DNA from: Collimonas rhizosphaerae
Lineage (GTDB): Bacteria > Pseudomonadota > Gammaproteobacteria > Burkholderiales > Burkholderiaceae_D
Assembly (NCBI RefSeq): GCF_038896935.1
Contig: NZ_JBANDC010000012.1
Location: 1 to 64,000, forward strand
Direction of reading: 5' to 3'
Length of the DNA stretch: 64,000 nt
The notes under the pieces are model-generated. The model was given only the letters and a program-made list of their open reading frames with translations. It ran no database searches and was not told where the DNA came from. Of this stretch, positions 52,237 to 61,664 are shown piece after piece. Each line of letters starts with the position of its first letter. Positions within the stretch are counted from its first letter, which is position 1. The position numbers were made by a program, and so were the translations under genes.

Positions 52237-52273
52237 CGGCCTTTCTCCCTACGCAGAAAGGCAGAAGCGGTGA

Positions 52274-52302
52274 ACCATGGTGCCAGAAATTGGCACCATG
52301 GT
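52274..52302. repeat. Perfect 12-bp inverted repeat between two oxidoreductase genes
   Basis: ACCATGGTGCCA - gaaat - TGGCACCATGGT. It lies 38 bases after the SDR stop and 120 before the next start. No strong T tract follows, so it may be an operator (perhaps for the WYL-type regulator at 53357) rather than a terminator. Confidence 0.6.
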
Positions 52303-52421
52303 GAACTAGACTGCGTTTTCCGACACAACAAAAGAGAACCATCCATGACTACTAATACGAAGGGCTCTGCTCAGCAAACCCCCCGGTTTTGCCTCGCTGC
52401 ACCAGAGGGATATGGCCTGCC

Positions 52422-53354
52422 ATGAAACGTATCCAATATAACAAGTACGGCGGCCCGGAACTGATGCGGCTCGACGACTTCGAAGTGGCCACGCCGGGTA
52501 AAGGCGAAGTGGCCGTTAAGGTCAAATTTGCAGCCATCAACCCAATCGACTGGAAGCTACGCAACGGCCAGATGAAGATTGTTACGGGAAATGCCTTCCC
52601 CCGCGCGATGGGCATGGATTTCTCTGGGGTGGTGACCGCGATCGGTCCAGGCGTAACGCGCTTTCGTCCGGGGGATGCCGTGTTCGGTCTGGCCCGTTTC
52701 AAGGAGAGCGGCGCCCTGGGCCAGACTGTGGTGACCAAAGAAGCCTTCTTGGCAAAGAAGTCCGACGAAGTTTCTTTCGAGGACGCGGCTTGCATCGGCA
52801 CTCCGGGTATAACAGCCTGGAACGGTTTGGTAGATAAGGCGAAACTGAGCGCTGGCCAACACGTTTTCGTCAATGGCTGCGCTGGTGCAGTAGGCGAAGC
52901 GACCGTGCAGATAGCGCGTATGCTCGGAGCCTCGGTTGCAGGCAGCTGCAGCGCAGGGTCGATGGAAAGGATACGCTCGCTCGGCGTTCAAACCGTCTTT
53001 GACTATCGAGCCACCGATTTGTCGGCGATCAGTGAACGTTTCGATGTGGTGTACGACACAGCCGCCACGATGACCACCGAGATAGGACTCAGCCTGCTGA
53101 AAAAGGATGGCGTGTTCCTCGACCTCAATCCAACCCCGGGCAAGTTCATCCGTTCGATCTTTAACCGCCGACTGAAGCCGATTGTCGGCACACCGAGGCC
53201 CGACATTCTTGATAGCCTTGCCGATGCCGCAAGAAAAGGAAAATTTCGACTGCCGATCGCCAGAGTCGTACCTTTGGGGGACGCGATCCAATTGATCACC
53301 GAGCTTGAAGCGGGTCTTAAGCTCGGTGGAAAGTGCCTCGTCGTAATGGATTGA
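52422..53354 (+). CDS. Zinc-free MDR-family quinone oxidoreductase / alcohol dehydrogenase-like protein
   Basis: A 310-residue medium-chain dehydrogenase from ATG 52422. It opens MKRIQYNKYGGPELMRLDDF, then has NPIDWKLRNGQ, GMDFSGVVTAIGPGVTRFRP-GD and the nucleotide-binding motif VNGCAGAVGEATVQIARMLG. Structural zinc cysteines are absent, as in quinone oxidoreductases of this family. Its stop is two bases before the start of the WYL regulator gene, so the two are co-transcribed. Confidence 0.87.
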   Translation: MKRIQYNKYGGPELMRLDDFEVATPGKGEVAVKVKFAAINPIDWKLRNGQMKIVTGNAFPRAMGMDFSGVVTAIGPGVTRFRPGDAVFGLARFKESGALGQTVVTKEAFLAKKSDEVSFEDAACIGTPGITAWNGLVDKAKLSAGQHVFVNGCAGAVGEATVQIARMLGASVAGSCSAGSMERIRSLGVQTVFDYRATDLSAISERFDVVYDTAATMTTEIGLSLLKKDGVFLDLNPTPGKFIRSIFNRRLKPIVGTPRPDILDSLADAARKGKFRLPIARVVPLGDAIQLITELEAGLKLGGKCLVVMD

Positions 53355-53356
53355 GC

Positions 53357-54058
53357 ATGTCGCGAAGTCATCGGTTATTCGATCTTTTGCAAGTTCTTCG
53401 CCGGCACCGTGGAACGGTGTCCGGTGAAGTACTTGCACGCGAGGTTGGCGTATCGCTACGCACCATCCGTCGCGACATTGCGACACTGCAAGCATTAGGT
53501 GCTGATATCAATGGCGAGCCGGGTATCGGTTACATACTCCGACCAGGCTTCCTTCTGCCGCCGCTGTCCTTCACAGCAGAAGAAATTCATGCACTTGCGG
53601 CCGGCGCCCAATGGGTCAGCCGCCAAACGGATGATGCCCTGGCGCATGCCATGCTGAACGCGATTGCAAAAATCGATGCAGTGCTTCCGTCAGAAATGCG
53701 GCGAGCGCTGGATGACAATACGCTGTATATCAGCCGGCAAAGCGAAAATACGGGGGTTGATCTGGCGCGGGTTCGACAGATGCTACGCGAACAGCGCAAA
53801 ATGCACATCGTGTATAGAGAAGAAAACGGACCCGGGCTGGAGCAAACGATCTGGCCGATCATGCTCGGTTTCGTGGAGTCACGATGGTCCATTGCTGCCT
53901 GGTGCGAGTCGCTTGGCGATTTTCGTCGCTTTCGTGCCGACTGCATTGTGACGGTAGATTTTTTGGATGAGCACTATCCCGGCACTCGCCGGCAATTGGT
54001 CAAGGAATGGCAGGCTCAGGAAGGGCATCCCTGTAAGCGACGAAAAAACGCCTGCTAA
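53357..54058 (+). CDS. HTH_11/WYL-domain transcriptional regulator (YafY type)
   Basis: A 233-residue protein. The N-terminus is a winged helix-turn-helix (RLFDLLQVLRRHRGTVSGEV, GVSLRTIRRDIATLQALGAD). The C-terminal part (~135-210) has the WYL-like domain (HIVYREENGPGLEQTIWPIM, SRWSIAAWCESLGDFRRFRA-DCI). YafY-type regulators often control the neighbouring gene; here the upstream oxidoreductase is two bases away. ATG 53357 is preferred over 53333, which would overlap the previous gene. Confidence 0.88.
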   Translation: MSRSHRLFDLLQVLRRHRGTVSGEVLAREVGVSLRTIRRDIATLQALGADINGEPGIGYILRPGFLLPPLSFTAEEIHALAAGAQWVSRQTDDALAHAMLNAIAKIDAVLPSEMRRALDDNTLYISRQSENTGVDLARVRQMLREQRKMHIVYREENGPGLEQTIWPIMLGFVESRWSIAAWCESLGDFRRFRADCIVTVDFLDEHYPGTRRQLVKEWQAQEGHPCKRRKNAC

Positions 54059-54111
54059 ATTTCATCGAGTCCGCCAATGGGCTGCTGGCATAACGCAAAT
54101 TCGACCAGTGT

Positions 54112-54740
54112 TCACGCAACGTACGACTGCAGTTTCTTCAATGGCACATGCAAGAAGTCATCTTTGCTGAATACTTCCAACAAATAATTAATCACAGCGT
54201 GTACGCGCGGCGCCAACAACGCCCGATGCGGGTATTGAAGCAGCATTTCATAGCCGCCCGGATGATGACAGTCATTGAGTACGACTTTCAACGTTCCTGC
54301 GCGCAGATGAGGCCAGGCATGGTGAACGCCTACCTGAGCAATTCCGAGGCCTGACAAAGCTGCCTGCGCCAACGTTTCGGGGGCGAGCGCGTCACCGCTG
54401 ATGCTTCCGGTTCGAATGTTTCAACGCTCCCATCCGTGCTGCGAAATGACCATTTCGAATACGAACCGTTGAGGAAGCGCCTGTTGATGATCTGGTGCTG
54501 TTTCAAATCTCGAGGCGTGCGCGGCACACCATGACGTGCCAGATAAGCAGGCGAGGCAAACAACGGATGCCGCATAGGGAATTCCTGACAAGGCACTTCG
54601 CAAATCCCGCGCAAATATCAAGATCCCCTGATATCCCTGCCGCCGCACAGTGTTTACCCTTGCGCTGAGTGACCGTTCAAGGTGGCATCTTTCACGGGAC
54701 CAGACATGGCGCCAAGCTTGCGCCAAGCTCCAATGCGATT
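54112..54740 (-). pseudogene. LysR-family regulator remnant (effector domain only)
   Basis: Minus-strand pieces in different frames are colinear with LysR effector domains: RHPLFASPAYLARHGVPRTP, LKQHQIINRRFLNGS, then after a shift QAALSGLGIAQVGVHHAWPH and LRAGTLKVVLNDCH. No helix-turn-helix part is readable upstream. Confidence 0.7.
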
Positions 54741-54935
54741 TTTGAAGTCGCACAAAAAATAATCACTCTTGCCGGCCTGGCTTTGTTACTGCACTAAGCA
54801 TGGCGTTTTCCTCAGGCAATGCGGAGCCCTTGCTCACGGCCATTTGCTACCAGCCTCTCGCTTAATTTTCCGTTTTATTCACGTCATCAAGTAGTCCATT
54901 ACTGCAAATTACAGTCACTTTATATAAGACCAATC

Positions 54936-56972
54936 ATGAATAGAACCTACCGCACCGTTTACAACGAAACGCTTGGCACCTGGATTGCTGTCTCCGAAAA
55001 CACCAACGCGCGTGGCAAACGAAGCAGCACAAAAACTGCCACAGCAGTGGCTGCATCGCTTGTATTGGGCGGGACGGTGTTATCCGGCGTTGCGTACGCG
55101 GGTGGGGGAATCTATGTCAACGATAATGGCGACTCCACTTGCGCCCACGTTACAGATGGGGGAACTACGGGTGGAACAACTTCAAACTGCGATCGCAGTA
55201 CTGCAACGACGCAGACTAACCATGTTCTCTTTTACCAATCCGGCGCTAGCGCCGGAGAGTCTACAAATATTTCCGTTGGCGGGAAGATCAACGTGAATAG
55301 CACGGGATCTGTGATTAACGGATTGGACCTTGCAAACCAAAAACTGACAAGCGTGGCCGCGGGTACCGCGAACGGAGATGCCGTCAATGTCAGCCAGTTG
55401 AACTCCTTGTCCATCTCCACTTCGACTGGCCTGAGCACTGCAAGTAGTAATGTGACTTCGCTGTCGACGGGCCTAAGTACGACCAGAAGCAATGTGACTT
55501 CGCTATCGACCTCGGCGTCGACTGGTCTTAGCACAGCAACAAGCGGTATCAACTCGCTGTCCACCTCCGTATCCACTGGTATCAGCATTACTCAAAGCGG
55601 AGTTGCATCGCTGTCGACAGGTCTCAGCACGACGATCAATTCACTCTCAACTGGGATTACTACCGGGGCACTCACCGTAACTGGCTCGGCCACCACCAAC
55701 GGCATCAATAACAGCGGTCAGAAAATTACGAATCTGGCGGCAGGTACTACAAGCACAGATGCAGTGAATGTCGGTCAATTGGCATCCTTATCGACGTCGA
55801 CCTTGTCCAGCATTGCGTCGCTGTCGACCTCGACTTCGACCGGCTTAAGCACGACAAACAGCAATGTAAGTTCATTGTCGGGCTCCACCGCAACTGGCTT
55901 GTCGACCAATACCAGCAGCATCAATTCACTGTCGATTGGCCTCTCGAGCAATATGTCGAACGTCACGTCACTGTCCACCGGCCTGTCGACGACCAACAGC
56001 AACGCGACATCGTTGTCTACCTCGGCTTCGACCGGTATTGCTTCCCTGTCGACCGGGCTTTCATCCTTGTCGACCAGTTTTAGCCAGGTGACTTCGCTCT
56101 CCTCAGGCTTGCAGGGCATCGCTACCGATGCAGCCTCTTTGTCGACATCGCTGAAACCATTGGTAGATGGGGCAAGTGCCGCCGCCGGCAAGGGCGCAAC
56201 CATCGGCGCAACGACCATAGGCGGCGCTAATAGCGATGGTACGGTGCAGACGCGCGGCACAAGCGGCACGGTCATCGGGAATGTAAACGCCGCTACTTGC
56301 ACCAGTGTTAATGGCGTGGACGCCACTGGTTCTGGACTGTGCGCTCAGGCGACCAAGGATGGCGCGACGGCTCTTGGCTCGAATGCACGGGCGACCGGCA
56401 CCAACGCCACGGCAGTGGGCTTCCGGGCCCTGGCTTCGCAAGCCGGCTCGGTGGCAATTGGCTACAACGCGCGGGCGACGGGCGATCCGACGGTAGCGCT
56501 GGGTAGCAATGCGCTGGCCTCGGGTAATGACGCGGTGGCACTGGGCGCCGGAACACAGGCGACGGGCAACAACTCGGTGGCGCTGGGCGCGAATTCGATC
56601 GCAGATCAGGCTAATACGGTGTCGGTTGGCTCTCCGGGCAGCGAGCGCCGCATCACGAATGTTGCTGCTGGCGTCAATTCGACTGATGCGGTCAACGTTT
56701 CGCAGTTGCGGCAGGTCACATCGCAAGTCGGCGATGTCCAGCGCCTGGCCTATAGCGGGGTGGCGATGGCCGGAGCGCTTGCCGCTCTACCGCAAGTAGA
56801 GGCGGACAAGACCTTCTCGCTGGGTGCAGGCATTGGAAGTTACGCTGGTTATGCGGCGCTGGCAATCGGCGCCAGCGCTCATATGAGGCGCGATACGGTT
56901 GCTAAATTCGGAATCAGCACCATTTCCGGCAGCCATACCTTGATCAATGCTGGGGTAGGTTACTCGTGGTAA
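54936..56972 (+). CDS. YadA-type trimeric autotransporter adhesin
   Basis: A 678-residue protein. ATG 54936 gives an extended signal peptide (MNRTYRTVYNETLGTWIAVS, then ARGKRSS) typical of ESPR autotransporters; the longer frame to 54819 is not. The stalk (~160-430) is built of degenerate Ser/Thr/Leu repeats of the type TSLSTGLSTTNSN, with two neck motifs (AANGDAVNVSQL-like and TSTDAVNVGQLASL). Residues ~480-570 are YadA-head repeats (ATALGSNARATGTNATAVGF). A last neck (NSTDAVNVSQLRQV) leads to the C-terminal membrane anchor (GVAMAGALAALPQ to GVGYSW). It would form a surface trimer for adhesion. Only one copy; no partner gene. Confidence 0.93.
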   Translation: MNRTYRTVYNETLGTWIAVSENTNARGKRSSTKTATAVAASLVLGGTVLSGVAYAGGGIYVNDNGDSTCAHVTDGGTTGGTTSNCDRSTATTQTNHVLFYQSGASAGESTNISVGGKINVNSTGSVINGLDLANQKLTSVAAGTANGDAVNVSQLNSLSISTSTGLSTASSNVTSLSTGLSTTRSNVTSLSTSASTGLSTATSGINSLSTSVSTGISITQSGVASLSTGLSTTINSLSTGITTGALTVTGSATTNGINNSGQKITNLAAGTTSTDAVNVGQLASLSTSTLSSIASLSTSTSTGLSTTNSNVSSLSGSTATGLSTNTSSINSLSIGLSSNMSNVTSLSTGLSTTNSNATSLSTSASTGIASLSTGLSSLSTSFSQVTSLSSGLQGIATDAASLSTSLKPLVDGASAAAGKGATIGATTIGGANSDGTVQTRGTSGTVIGNVNAATCTSVNGVDATGSGLCAQATKDGATALGSNARATGTNATAVGFRALASQAGSVAIGYNARATGDPTVALGSNALASGNDAVALGAGTQATGNNSVALGANSIADQANTVSVGSPGSERRITNVAAGVNSTDAVNVSQLRQVTSQVGDVQRLAYSGVAMAGALAALPQVEADKTFSLGAGIGSYAGYAALAIGASAHMRRDTVAKFGISTISGSHTLINAGVGYSW

Positions 56973-57012
56973 GAATGGATGGAGGGCAGATGGGCTTAGG
57001 GCCCGTCAACAA

Positions 57013-57615
57013 TTAAGAGCAAGTAGGGATAATCACAGTCATCTGTATTAATCGGTAAAAATAGAAACGTATTTTTTCAACGTCTTCGTTCAGCAGCTTA
57101 GCCAGCTCTGAAGCGCTGACACCAGTCATCAACTGCGCCGTGCTGCGATCCAGGAATCGTTGTAGTACATAGTTATCCATCACCTGGTCCTTCAGATTTA
57201 AGGTAAAACGCGTATCGGCATGCGGCAATAGTTTTTTCATGCCGCGATGTTCAAAAACGGACAGCAGGGGTGGTTTTTGAGATGAGATTTCTTCCTGCGA
57301 CGAGATATTGCCTGTATTGTCCAGATCATTTAGATCCAGCTGAAAATCTCTACGCAGCGGCGAGGTATGAGCCGACAGATAACGAAATGTACCGGTGGAG
57401 GAGGAAAACAATTTGGCCATCACGGCTTTTACCTGCTCTGGACAACTGAAATTGTCCGCATTTATTTGCAGAGCGGTTAATGCTTGTTCTGAAACGTGCA
57501 AACAATACTGATTGCCATCTCCCGCATCGATGTGAATGATGCCGGAGCGATACTCTCTAAGACTGGTAAGTACAGCATGTAACGAAAAATCCGACAGACG
57601 TCCCCAAATGGCCAT
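57013..57615 (-). CDS. DUF4388-like protein
   Basis: A 200-residue cytoplasmic protein. The N-terminus MAIWGRLSDFSLHAVLTSLR, then SGIIHI...GNQYCLHVSEQA, follows the DUF4388 pattern (G-x-L-x-x-F-x-L...L-x-x-x-x-x-S-G-x-I). This domain is often found in gliding, chemotaxis or two-component-associated proteins. The C-terminal part (ASELAKLLNEDVEKIRFYFY) looks like a helical DNA- or protein-binding segment. Function unknown. It is convergent with the adhesin gene. Confidence 0.6.
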   Translation of the reverse strand: MAIWGRLSDFSLHAVLTSLREYRSGIIHIDAGDGNQYCLHVSEQALTALQINADNFSCPEQVKAVMAKLFSSSTGTFRYLSAHTSPLRRDFQLDLNDLDNTGNISSQEEISSQKPPLLSVFEHRGMKKLLPHADTRFTLNLKDQVMDNYVLQRFLDRSTAQLMTGVSASELAKLLNEDVEKIRFYFYRLIQMTVIIPTCS

Positions 57616-57669
57616 TCAGACTCCGAAAATAGAAAAACATACAGACACAATTTTCTGAAATTTGAGCCG

Positions 57670-57873
57670 CTATGGTTCGGGGTGAAGCAATGGGTCGGAT
57701 TCCGAAGAGGGGACGACCATATTTGTTGGATTGGTGCCAGTGCCGGTCGGAGTGGTGCGAATGCCCACATCGCTTGAAGTATTGCTTATGTCTGTTTTCA
57801 TTGTTCGTGCATCTCCACCGTCGCACGCACTTAGTATCAAACCGGTGAAGATCGTTATGTAAAGCTGCCTCAT
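57670..57873 (-). CDS. Small lipoprotein
   Basis: A 67-residue protein from ATG 57873 with a lipoprotein signal (RQLYITIFTGLILSAC, Cys at the lipobox). The remaining ~50 residues are polar and unstructured in appearance. No family. It lies upstream of, and in the same direction as, the DUF4388-like gene. Small size makes it uncertain. Confidence 0.45.
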   Translation of the reverse strand: MRQLYITIFTGLILSACDGGDARTMKTDISNTSSDVGIRTTPTGTGTNPTNMVVPSSESDPLLHPEP

Positions 57874-58084
57874 CAGATCTGGCATGGATTTCCCGAAAAA
57901 ACAAAATGTCCGAAAGAGCAGTATTTTCCTCGTCGGTAGAGGCTTATATTATTTTGTAGCAGCAAGAATCTACGGATTTTCTGAACTGCCTCAGCTATTC
58001 GGATGATCATCGCGTCGTAGTCAGGATAATGAGATCTCGAACAGATAGATATCAGGAGATTCCGACTCTGATGTAGGAATGTTC

Positions 58085-58258
58085 CTCTACTTGCAGCTCT
58101 GCCCATTCCCGACCTGATCAACCGCGCGGTCAAGTGGTATTCCAGTTCCTCGATAGCTCGCGACAACGGCGCTGCTCGATGTGCAGGCGCCCAGCGGCAT
58201 GGGTGAAGCGTAACTCTTCAGCGGCGGCGACAAAGCAGCGCAGGCGGCGAAATCCCAT
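58085..58258 (-). pseudogene. LysR helix-turn-helix fragment with a frameshift
   Basis: It begins MGFRRLRCFVAAAEELRFTH and AAGRLHIEQR, a standard LysR N-terminus. After one missing base near 58160 it continues as LSRAIEELEYHLTARLI in another frame. The effector domain is absent. Confidence 0.75.
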
Positions 58259-58292
58259 ACGCTTTCCTTCGATTGCGTTAGCGCGTACTGCA

Positions 58293-59753
58293 CTATCTAA
58301 TTGCTACCACTTCGGATTCCTGGGGTTGCCAACCTCCGCCGAGCGCCTTGAACGCCGCGACTGCAGCGCGAGCGGATTCGGTTTGCGCTTGCGCTCGCAT
58401 ATCGGAGGCACGTAGCAAATTCTCGTCGGCTTGCAGGACTTCGATAAGGCTGACGACCCCTTTCTGATATGCCGCAAACGAGGCCCCCCTCGCTCGATTG
58501 AGTGAATCCACACCCTGATCGAGTATGCCTGCCTGATCCTCGCGTTTTACCAAGGCCGAGAACGCATTTTCCACGTCTTCGGTAGCACGCAGCACGGCGA
58601 GTCGATAACCGGCCAGCGCCTCGGCTTCCTGGCCTTTGGCTAGGTCAATCTGCGCGTTGATGCGGCCGAAGTCGAACAGACGCCAGCGAAGGCCCAGCAC
58701 GCCGGCGGCTTGACTTGCGCCGCCGGTGAACAGGTTGCCGCTAGATAAAGATGTCGCGCTGCCGATCAGTCCGCTAAAGGAGAGCTTGGGGTAATACTCG
58801 GCGATTGCCATGCCGATGCGAGCGTTCGACGCAGCCAGACGGCGTTCAGCCACGATCAGATCGGGCCGACGCCTGAGCAAATCACCTGGCGATCCGGTTG
58901 ACGCGATCTGTGGGGCGACCGGAATAACGCTAGCATTTGCCAGCTCCTTCCGGTGTGTACCGGGCGATGTGCCCAGCATCACGTCCAGCGCATTCATGGC
59001 TGTATCCAGCCCTGCTTCGAGGACCGGTACCGATGCCCGCACTTGGGCGAGCGCCCCCTCGACCTGCCGCACTTGAAGTTCGGCGGCCAATCCCTTGCCA
59101 TAAAGCAGATTGATCGTTGAGAGCAGTTCCTGTTGCGTCTGTACCTGCCTGCGAGCAACGTCTAGGCGAGTTTGCAGTCCACGTATACTGATGTAGATGT
59201 CAGCTGTCTGCGCCGCCACCGCCAATCGTGTCGCCGCCGCGCCAGCCTCCGAAGCCTGATACTCGGCCAGTGCTGCCTCCCGTCCGCGACGCACGCCACC
59301 GAATACGTCCAGCTCCCAGCTTGCGCCGAGGTTGGCCTCATAGGCGTTGCCGTAACGATCAAAATTGGGCCTTGAATTCAAGACTTGCCCCAATGGCGTT
59401 TCAACCGATTGATAGGCTCGCGCCCCCTGGGCATTGATGTTGCCGGAAGGTAGCAGCGCGGCATTCGCGGCCCCGAGTCCTGCGCGCGCCTGAGCGACGC
59501 GCGCGGATGCTTGCGCAAGATCCAAATTCTGCTCCAGCGCAAGCGTTACGAAGTGGCTCAATTGTGGATCGCCAAAGCTTCCCCACCACACGGTGAAATC
59601 GGCGGTGACGTTGGCATGCCGTTGCTCAACTGCCGTTTGACCAAGGTAGCGATCCGGCATGGGCGTGTCAGGCCGAATGTAATCTGGCCCGACAGCGCAA
59701 CCCGCTGAAAGACTGGCGATGACTAACATGAAGAGAGTGGGTTTAAGTAGCAT
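58293..59753 (-). CDS. RND efflux outer-membrane factor (NodT/OprM family)
   Basis: A 486-residue outer-membrane lipoprotein. The signal ends in LSAGC. YIRPDTPMP, ASWELDVFGGVRRGREAAL and DLLRRRPDLIVAERRLAASN are family hallmarks, the last matching L-R-R-R-P-D. It forms the outer channel of the pump encoded by the genes at 60555 and 61661. It is transcribed away from the tetR gene, and the intergenic gap carries the candidate operator at 59791-59814. Confidence 0.93.
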   Translation of the reverse strand: MLLKPTLFMLVIASLSAGCAVGPDYIRPDTPMPDRYLGQTAVEQRHANVTADFTVWWGSFGDPQLSHFVTLALEQNLDLAQASARVAQARAGLGAANAALLPSGNINAQGARAYQSVETPLGQVLNSRPNFDRYGNAYEANLGASWELDVFGGVRRGREAALAEYQASEAGAAATRLAVAAQTADIYISIRGLQTRLDVARRQVQTQQELLSTINLLYGKGLAAELQVRQVEGALAQVRASVPVLEAGLDTAMNALDVMLGTSPGTHRKELANASVIPVAPQIASTGSPGDLLRRRPDLIVAERRLAASNARIGMAIAEYYPKLSFSGLIGSATSLSSGNLFTGGASQAAGVLGLRWRLFDFGRINAQIDLAKGQEAEALAGYRLAVLRATEDVENAFSALVKREDQAGILDQGVDSLNRARGASFAAYQKGVVSLIEVLQADENLLRASDMRAQAQTESARAAVAAFKALGGGWQPQESEVVAIR

Positions 59754-59790
59754 AGGTATCTTCCGCGACGTAAAAGGGAAAAATTGTGCA

Positions 59791-59814
59791 GTGACTATAT
59801 CACGAAATCGTCAC
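59791..59814. promoter_or_regulatory. Candidate TetR operator 1
   Basis: GTGAC-N14-GTCAC between the divergent OMF and tetR genes. The same half-sites with the same spacing recur before the adaptor gene (60487-60510). Inside it, GTGACTATATCAC is itself partly palindromic. Confidence 0.6.
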
Positions 59815-59853
59815 TCGTTGTGCAAATCGAACAGAAGAGGTAAGCTGTTGAAT

Positions 59854-60471
59854 ATGAGCAAAGCAACCACTTATCCGGGCGCAGCCCGAGGCCCAGTCGA
59901 TCACGAAGTGCGAGATCAAATTGTTGTCGCGGCTACCGAGCACTTCCGCCTGTACGGCTACGAAAAGACCACCGTCTCTGATCTTGCCAAGGCTATTGGC
60001 TTTTCCAAAGCCTATATTTATAAGTTCTTCGAGTCCAAGCAGGCCATTGGCGAACTGATTTGCGCAAATTGCCTGCACGAGATCGAAACGGATGTCAGAA
60101 CAGCCGTCGACGGAGTCGACCGCCCACCAGAGAAACTTCGACGCATGTTCAAGACGGGCGTCGAGTCAAGCGTTCGCCTGTTTTTTGAAGATCGCAAGCT
60201 CTATGACATTGCAGCCTCAGCCGCCACCGAACATTGGGAGGCGGTACGTACCTATGAGGAACGCGTCAAGGCAATGTTGCAGGACATTCTGCGCCAGGGG
60301 CGCGAGACAGAGGAGTTTGAGCGCAAAACGCCGCTCGATGAAACGGCGACGGCGATTTACTTGGTCATTCGCCCCTATCTCAATCCGCTGCTTTTGCAGC
60401 ATAGCTTTGATTCGGCGGATGATGCTCCGGCGCAACTATCTAATCTGGTGTTGCGTAGTTTATCCCCATAA
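59854..60471 (+). CDS. TetR-family repressor of the RND efflux locus
   Basis: A 205-residue regulator. The start ATG 59854 precedes the helix-turn-helix closely; the longer frame to 59719 overlaps the OMF gene and is unlikely. Helix-turn-helix: AATEHFRLYGYEKTTVSDLA, KAIGFSKAYIYKFFESKQAI. The C-terminal ligand domain is diverse. It probably represses both the OMF gene and the adaptor-pump genes through the repeated GTGAC-N14-GTCAC sites. Confidence 0.9.
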   Translation: MSKATTYPGAARGPVDHEVRDQIVVAATEHFRLYGYEKTTVSDLAKAIGFSKAYIYKFFESKQAIGELICANCLHEIETDVRTAVDGVDRPPEKLRRMFKTGVESSVRLFFEDRKLYDIAASAATEHWEAVRTYEERVKAMLQDILRQGRETEEFERKTPLDETATAIYLVIRPYLNPLLLQHSFDSADDAPAQLSNLVLRSLSP

Positions 60472-60486
60472 ATGCCAAATATTTCC

Positions 60487-60522
60487 GTGACCATTGACAT
60501 AATTGGTCACTAGTCTCAAAAT
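60487..60522 (+). promoter_or_regulatory. Promoter and candidate TetR operator 2 before the RND adaptor gene
   Basis: GTGACCA at 60487 and TGGTCAC ending at 60510 form GTGAC-N14-GTCAC. A TTGACA (60494-60499) lies inside it, and CAAAAT (60517-60522) follows at 17 bases as a possible -10. Repressor binding would cover the -35. Confidence 0.65.
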
Positions 60523-60554
60523 AGAAATCCTGTTTAGCTCTTTATGGGATTTCT

Positions 60555-61664
60555 ATGCTCCGCCGCCTCGTTTTCTCTGCCGCCCTATCTACATTGCCGT
60601 TTGCACTGGTCGCTTGTGGCGAAAAACCGCAAGCCGATCCACGTACCGAAGCGCCGTTGGTACGTGCGGCTACCATTCAGGGCGCGGTCGCCGCATCACG
60701 TACGTTCACCGGAACCGTAGCCGCTCGGGTACAAAGCGATCTTGGTTTCCGGGTCTCTGGCAAGGTATTGGAGCGGCTTGTGGACGCGGGACAAACCGTT
60801 AAGCGTGGGCAACCGCTCATGCGCATCGACCCTGTCGATCTGAAGCTTGCCGCGCATGCTCAGCAGGAAGCGGTCGCCGCGGCGCGAGCACGGGCGCAGC
60901 AAACGGCGGACGATGAAGCCCGCTACCGCGACCTGCGCGGAACAGGCGCGATATCGGCTTCAGCCTACGACCAAGTCAAGGCTGCGGCAGATACTGCCAA
61001 AGCTCAACTCAATGCAACCGAAGCCCAAGCCGAAGTTGCTCGCAACGCGAGCCGATACACGGAGCTGGCGGCAGATTCCGATGGCATCATCATGGAAACG
61101 CTGGTCGAACCCGGCCAAGTCGTCAACGCGGGCCAAATCGTGGTGCGTGTGGCCCATGCCGGACGCCGCGAGGCCGTCATCCAATTGCCGGAAACCTTGC
61201 GCCCTGCCATCGGTTCAGTCGGCCAAGCCACGCTCTTTGGCAAAGAGGGCGTTACCGTTCCAACCAAACTCAGGCAGCTCTCGGATGCCGCAGACCGACT
61301 AACCCGCACCTTCGAGGCGCGGTATGTGCTGGATGGGGAGATGTCCAGCGCCCCATTAGGCGCAACGGTCACCGTTCAGATTCCGGACGCACGTCCTGCT
61401 GAGCAAGGCGGCTTGCGGGTACCGATTGGCTCGCTGTTCGACGCGGGCAAGGGGGCGGGAGTCTGGGTCATCGAAGGCAAGCCAACAAAGGTTTCCTGGC
61501 GGGCGGTCGCGGTCCAGCGACTGGACGACGACGGCGCGCACATTGCAGGTCAACTCAAGCCAGGTGACCGGATAGTCGCACTCGGCACTCATCTGCTGCA
61601 CGAAGGCGAGCAGGTCCGGGTGGCTGACCAGGCTACCGCTGCAACCGTGGGAGTGCGGCCATGA
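60555..61664 (+). CDS. RND efflux periplasmic adaptor (MFP)
   Basis: A 369-residue lipoprotein (LPFALVAC lipobox). The lipoyl/barrel-sandwich halves are SDLGFRVSGKVLERLVDAGQ-TVKRGQPL and DSDGIIMETLVEPGQVVNAG, separated by a helical hairpin of about 75 residues (residues ~95-165). It bridges the pump and the outer-membrane channel. The stop overlaps the pump gene (ATGA). Confidence 0.94.
   Translation: MLRRLVFSAALSTLPFALVACGEKPQADPRTEAPLVRAATIQGAVAASRTFTGTVAARVQSDLGFRVSGKVLERLVDAGQTVKRGQPLMRIDPVDLKLAAHAQQEAVAAARARAQQTADDEARYRDLRGTGAISASAYDQVKAAADTAKAQLNATEAQAEVARNASRYTELAADSDGIIMETLVEPGQVVNAGQIVVRVAHAGRREAVIQLPETLRPAIGSVGQATLFGKEGVTVPTKLRQLSDAADRLTRTFEARYVLDGEMSSAPLGATVTVQIPDARPAEQGGLRVPIGSLFDAGKGAGVWVIEGKPTKVSWRAVAVQRLDDDGAHIAGQLKPGDRIVALGTHLLHEGEQVRVADQATAATVGVRP

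Noticed and set aside
55775..56326. Minus-strand open frames across the adhesin gene
   Set aside because: They mirror the Ser/Thr repeats of the autotransporter stalk and have no start site or family match.
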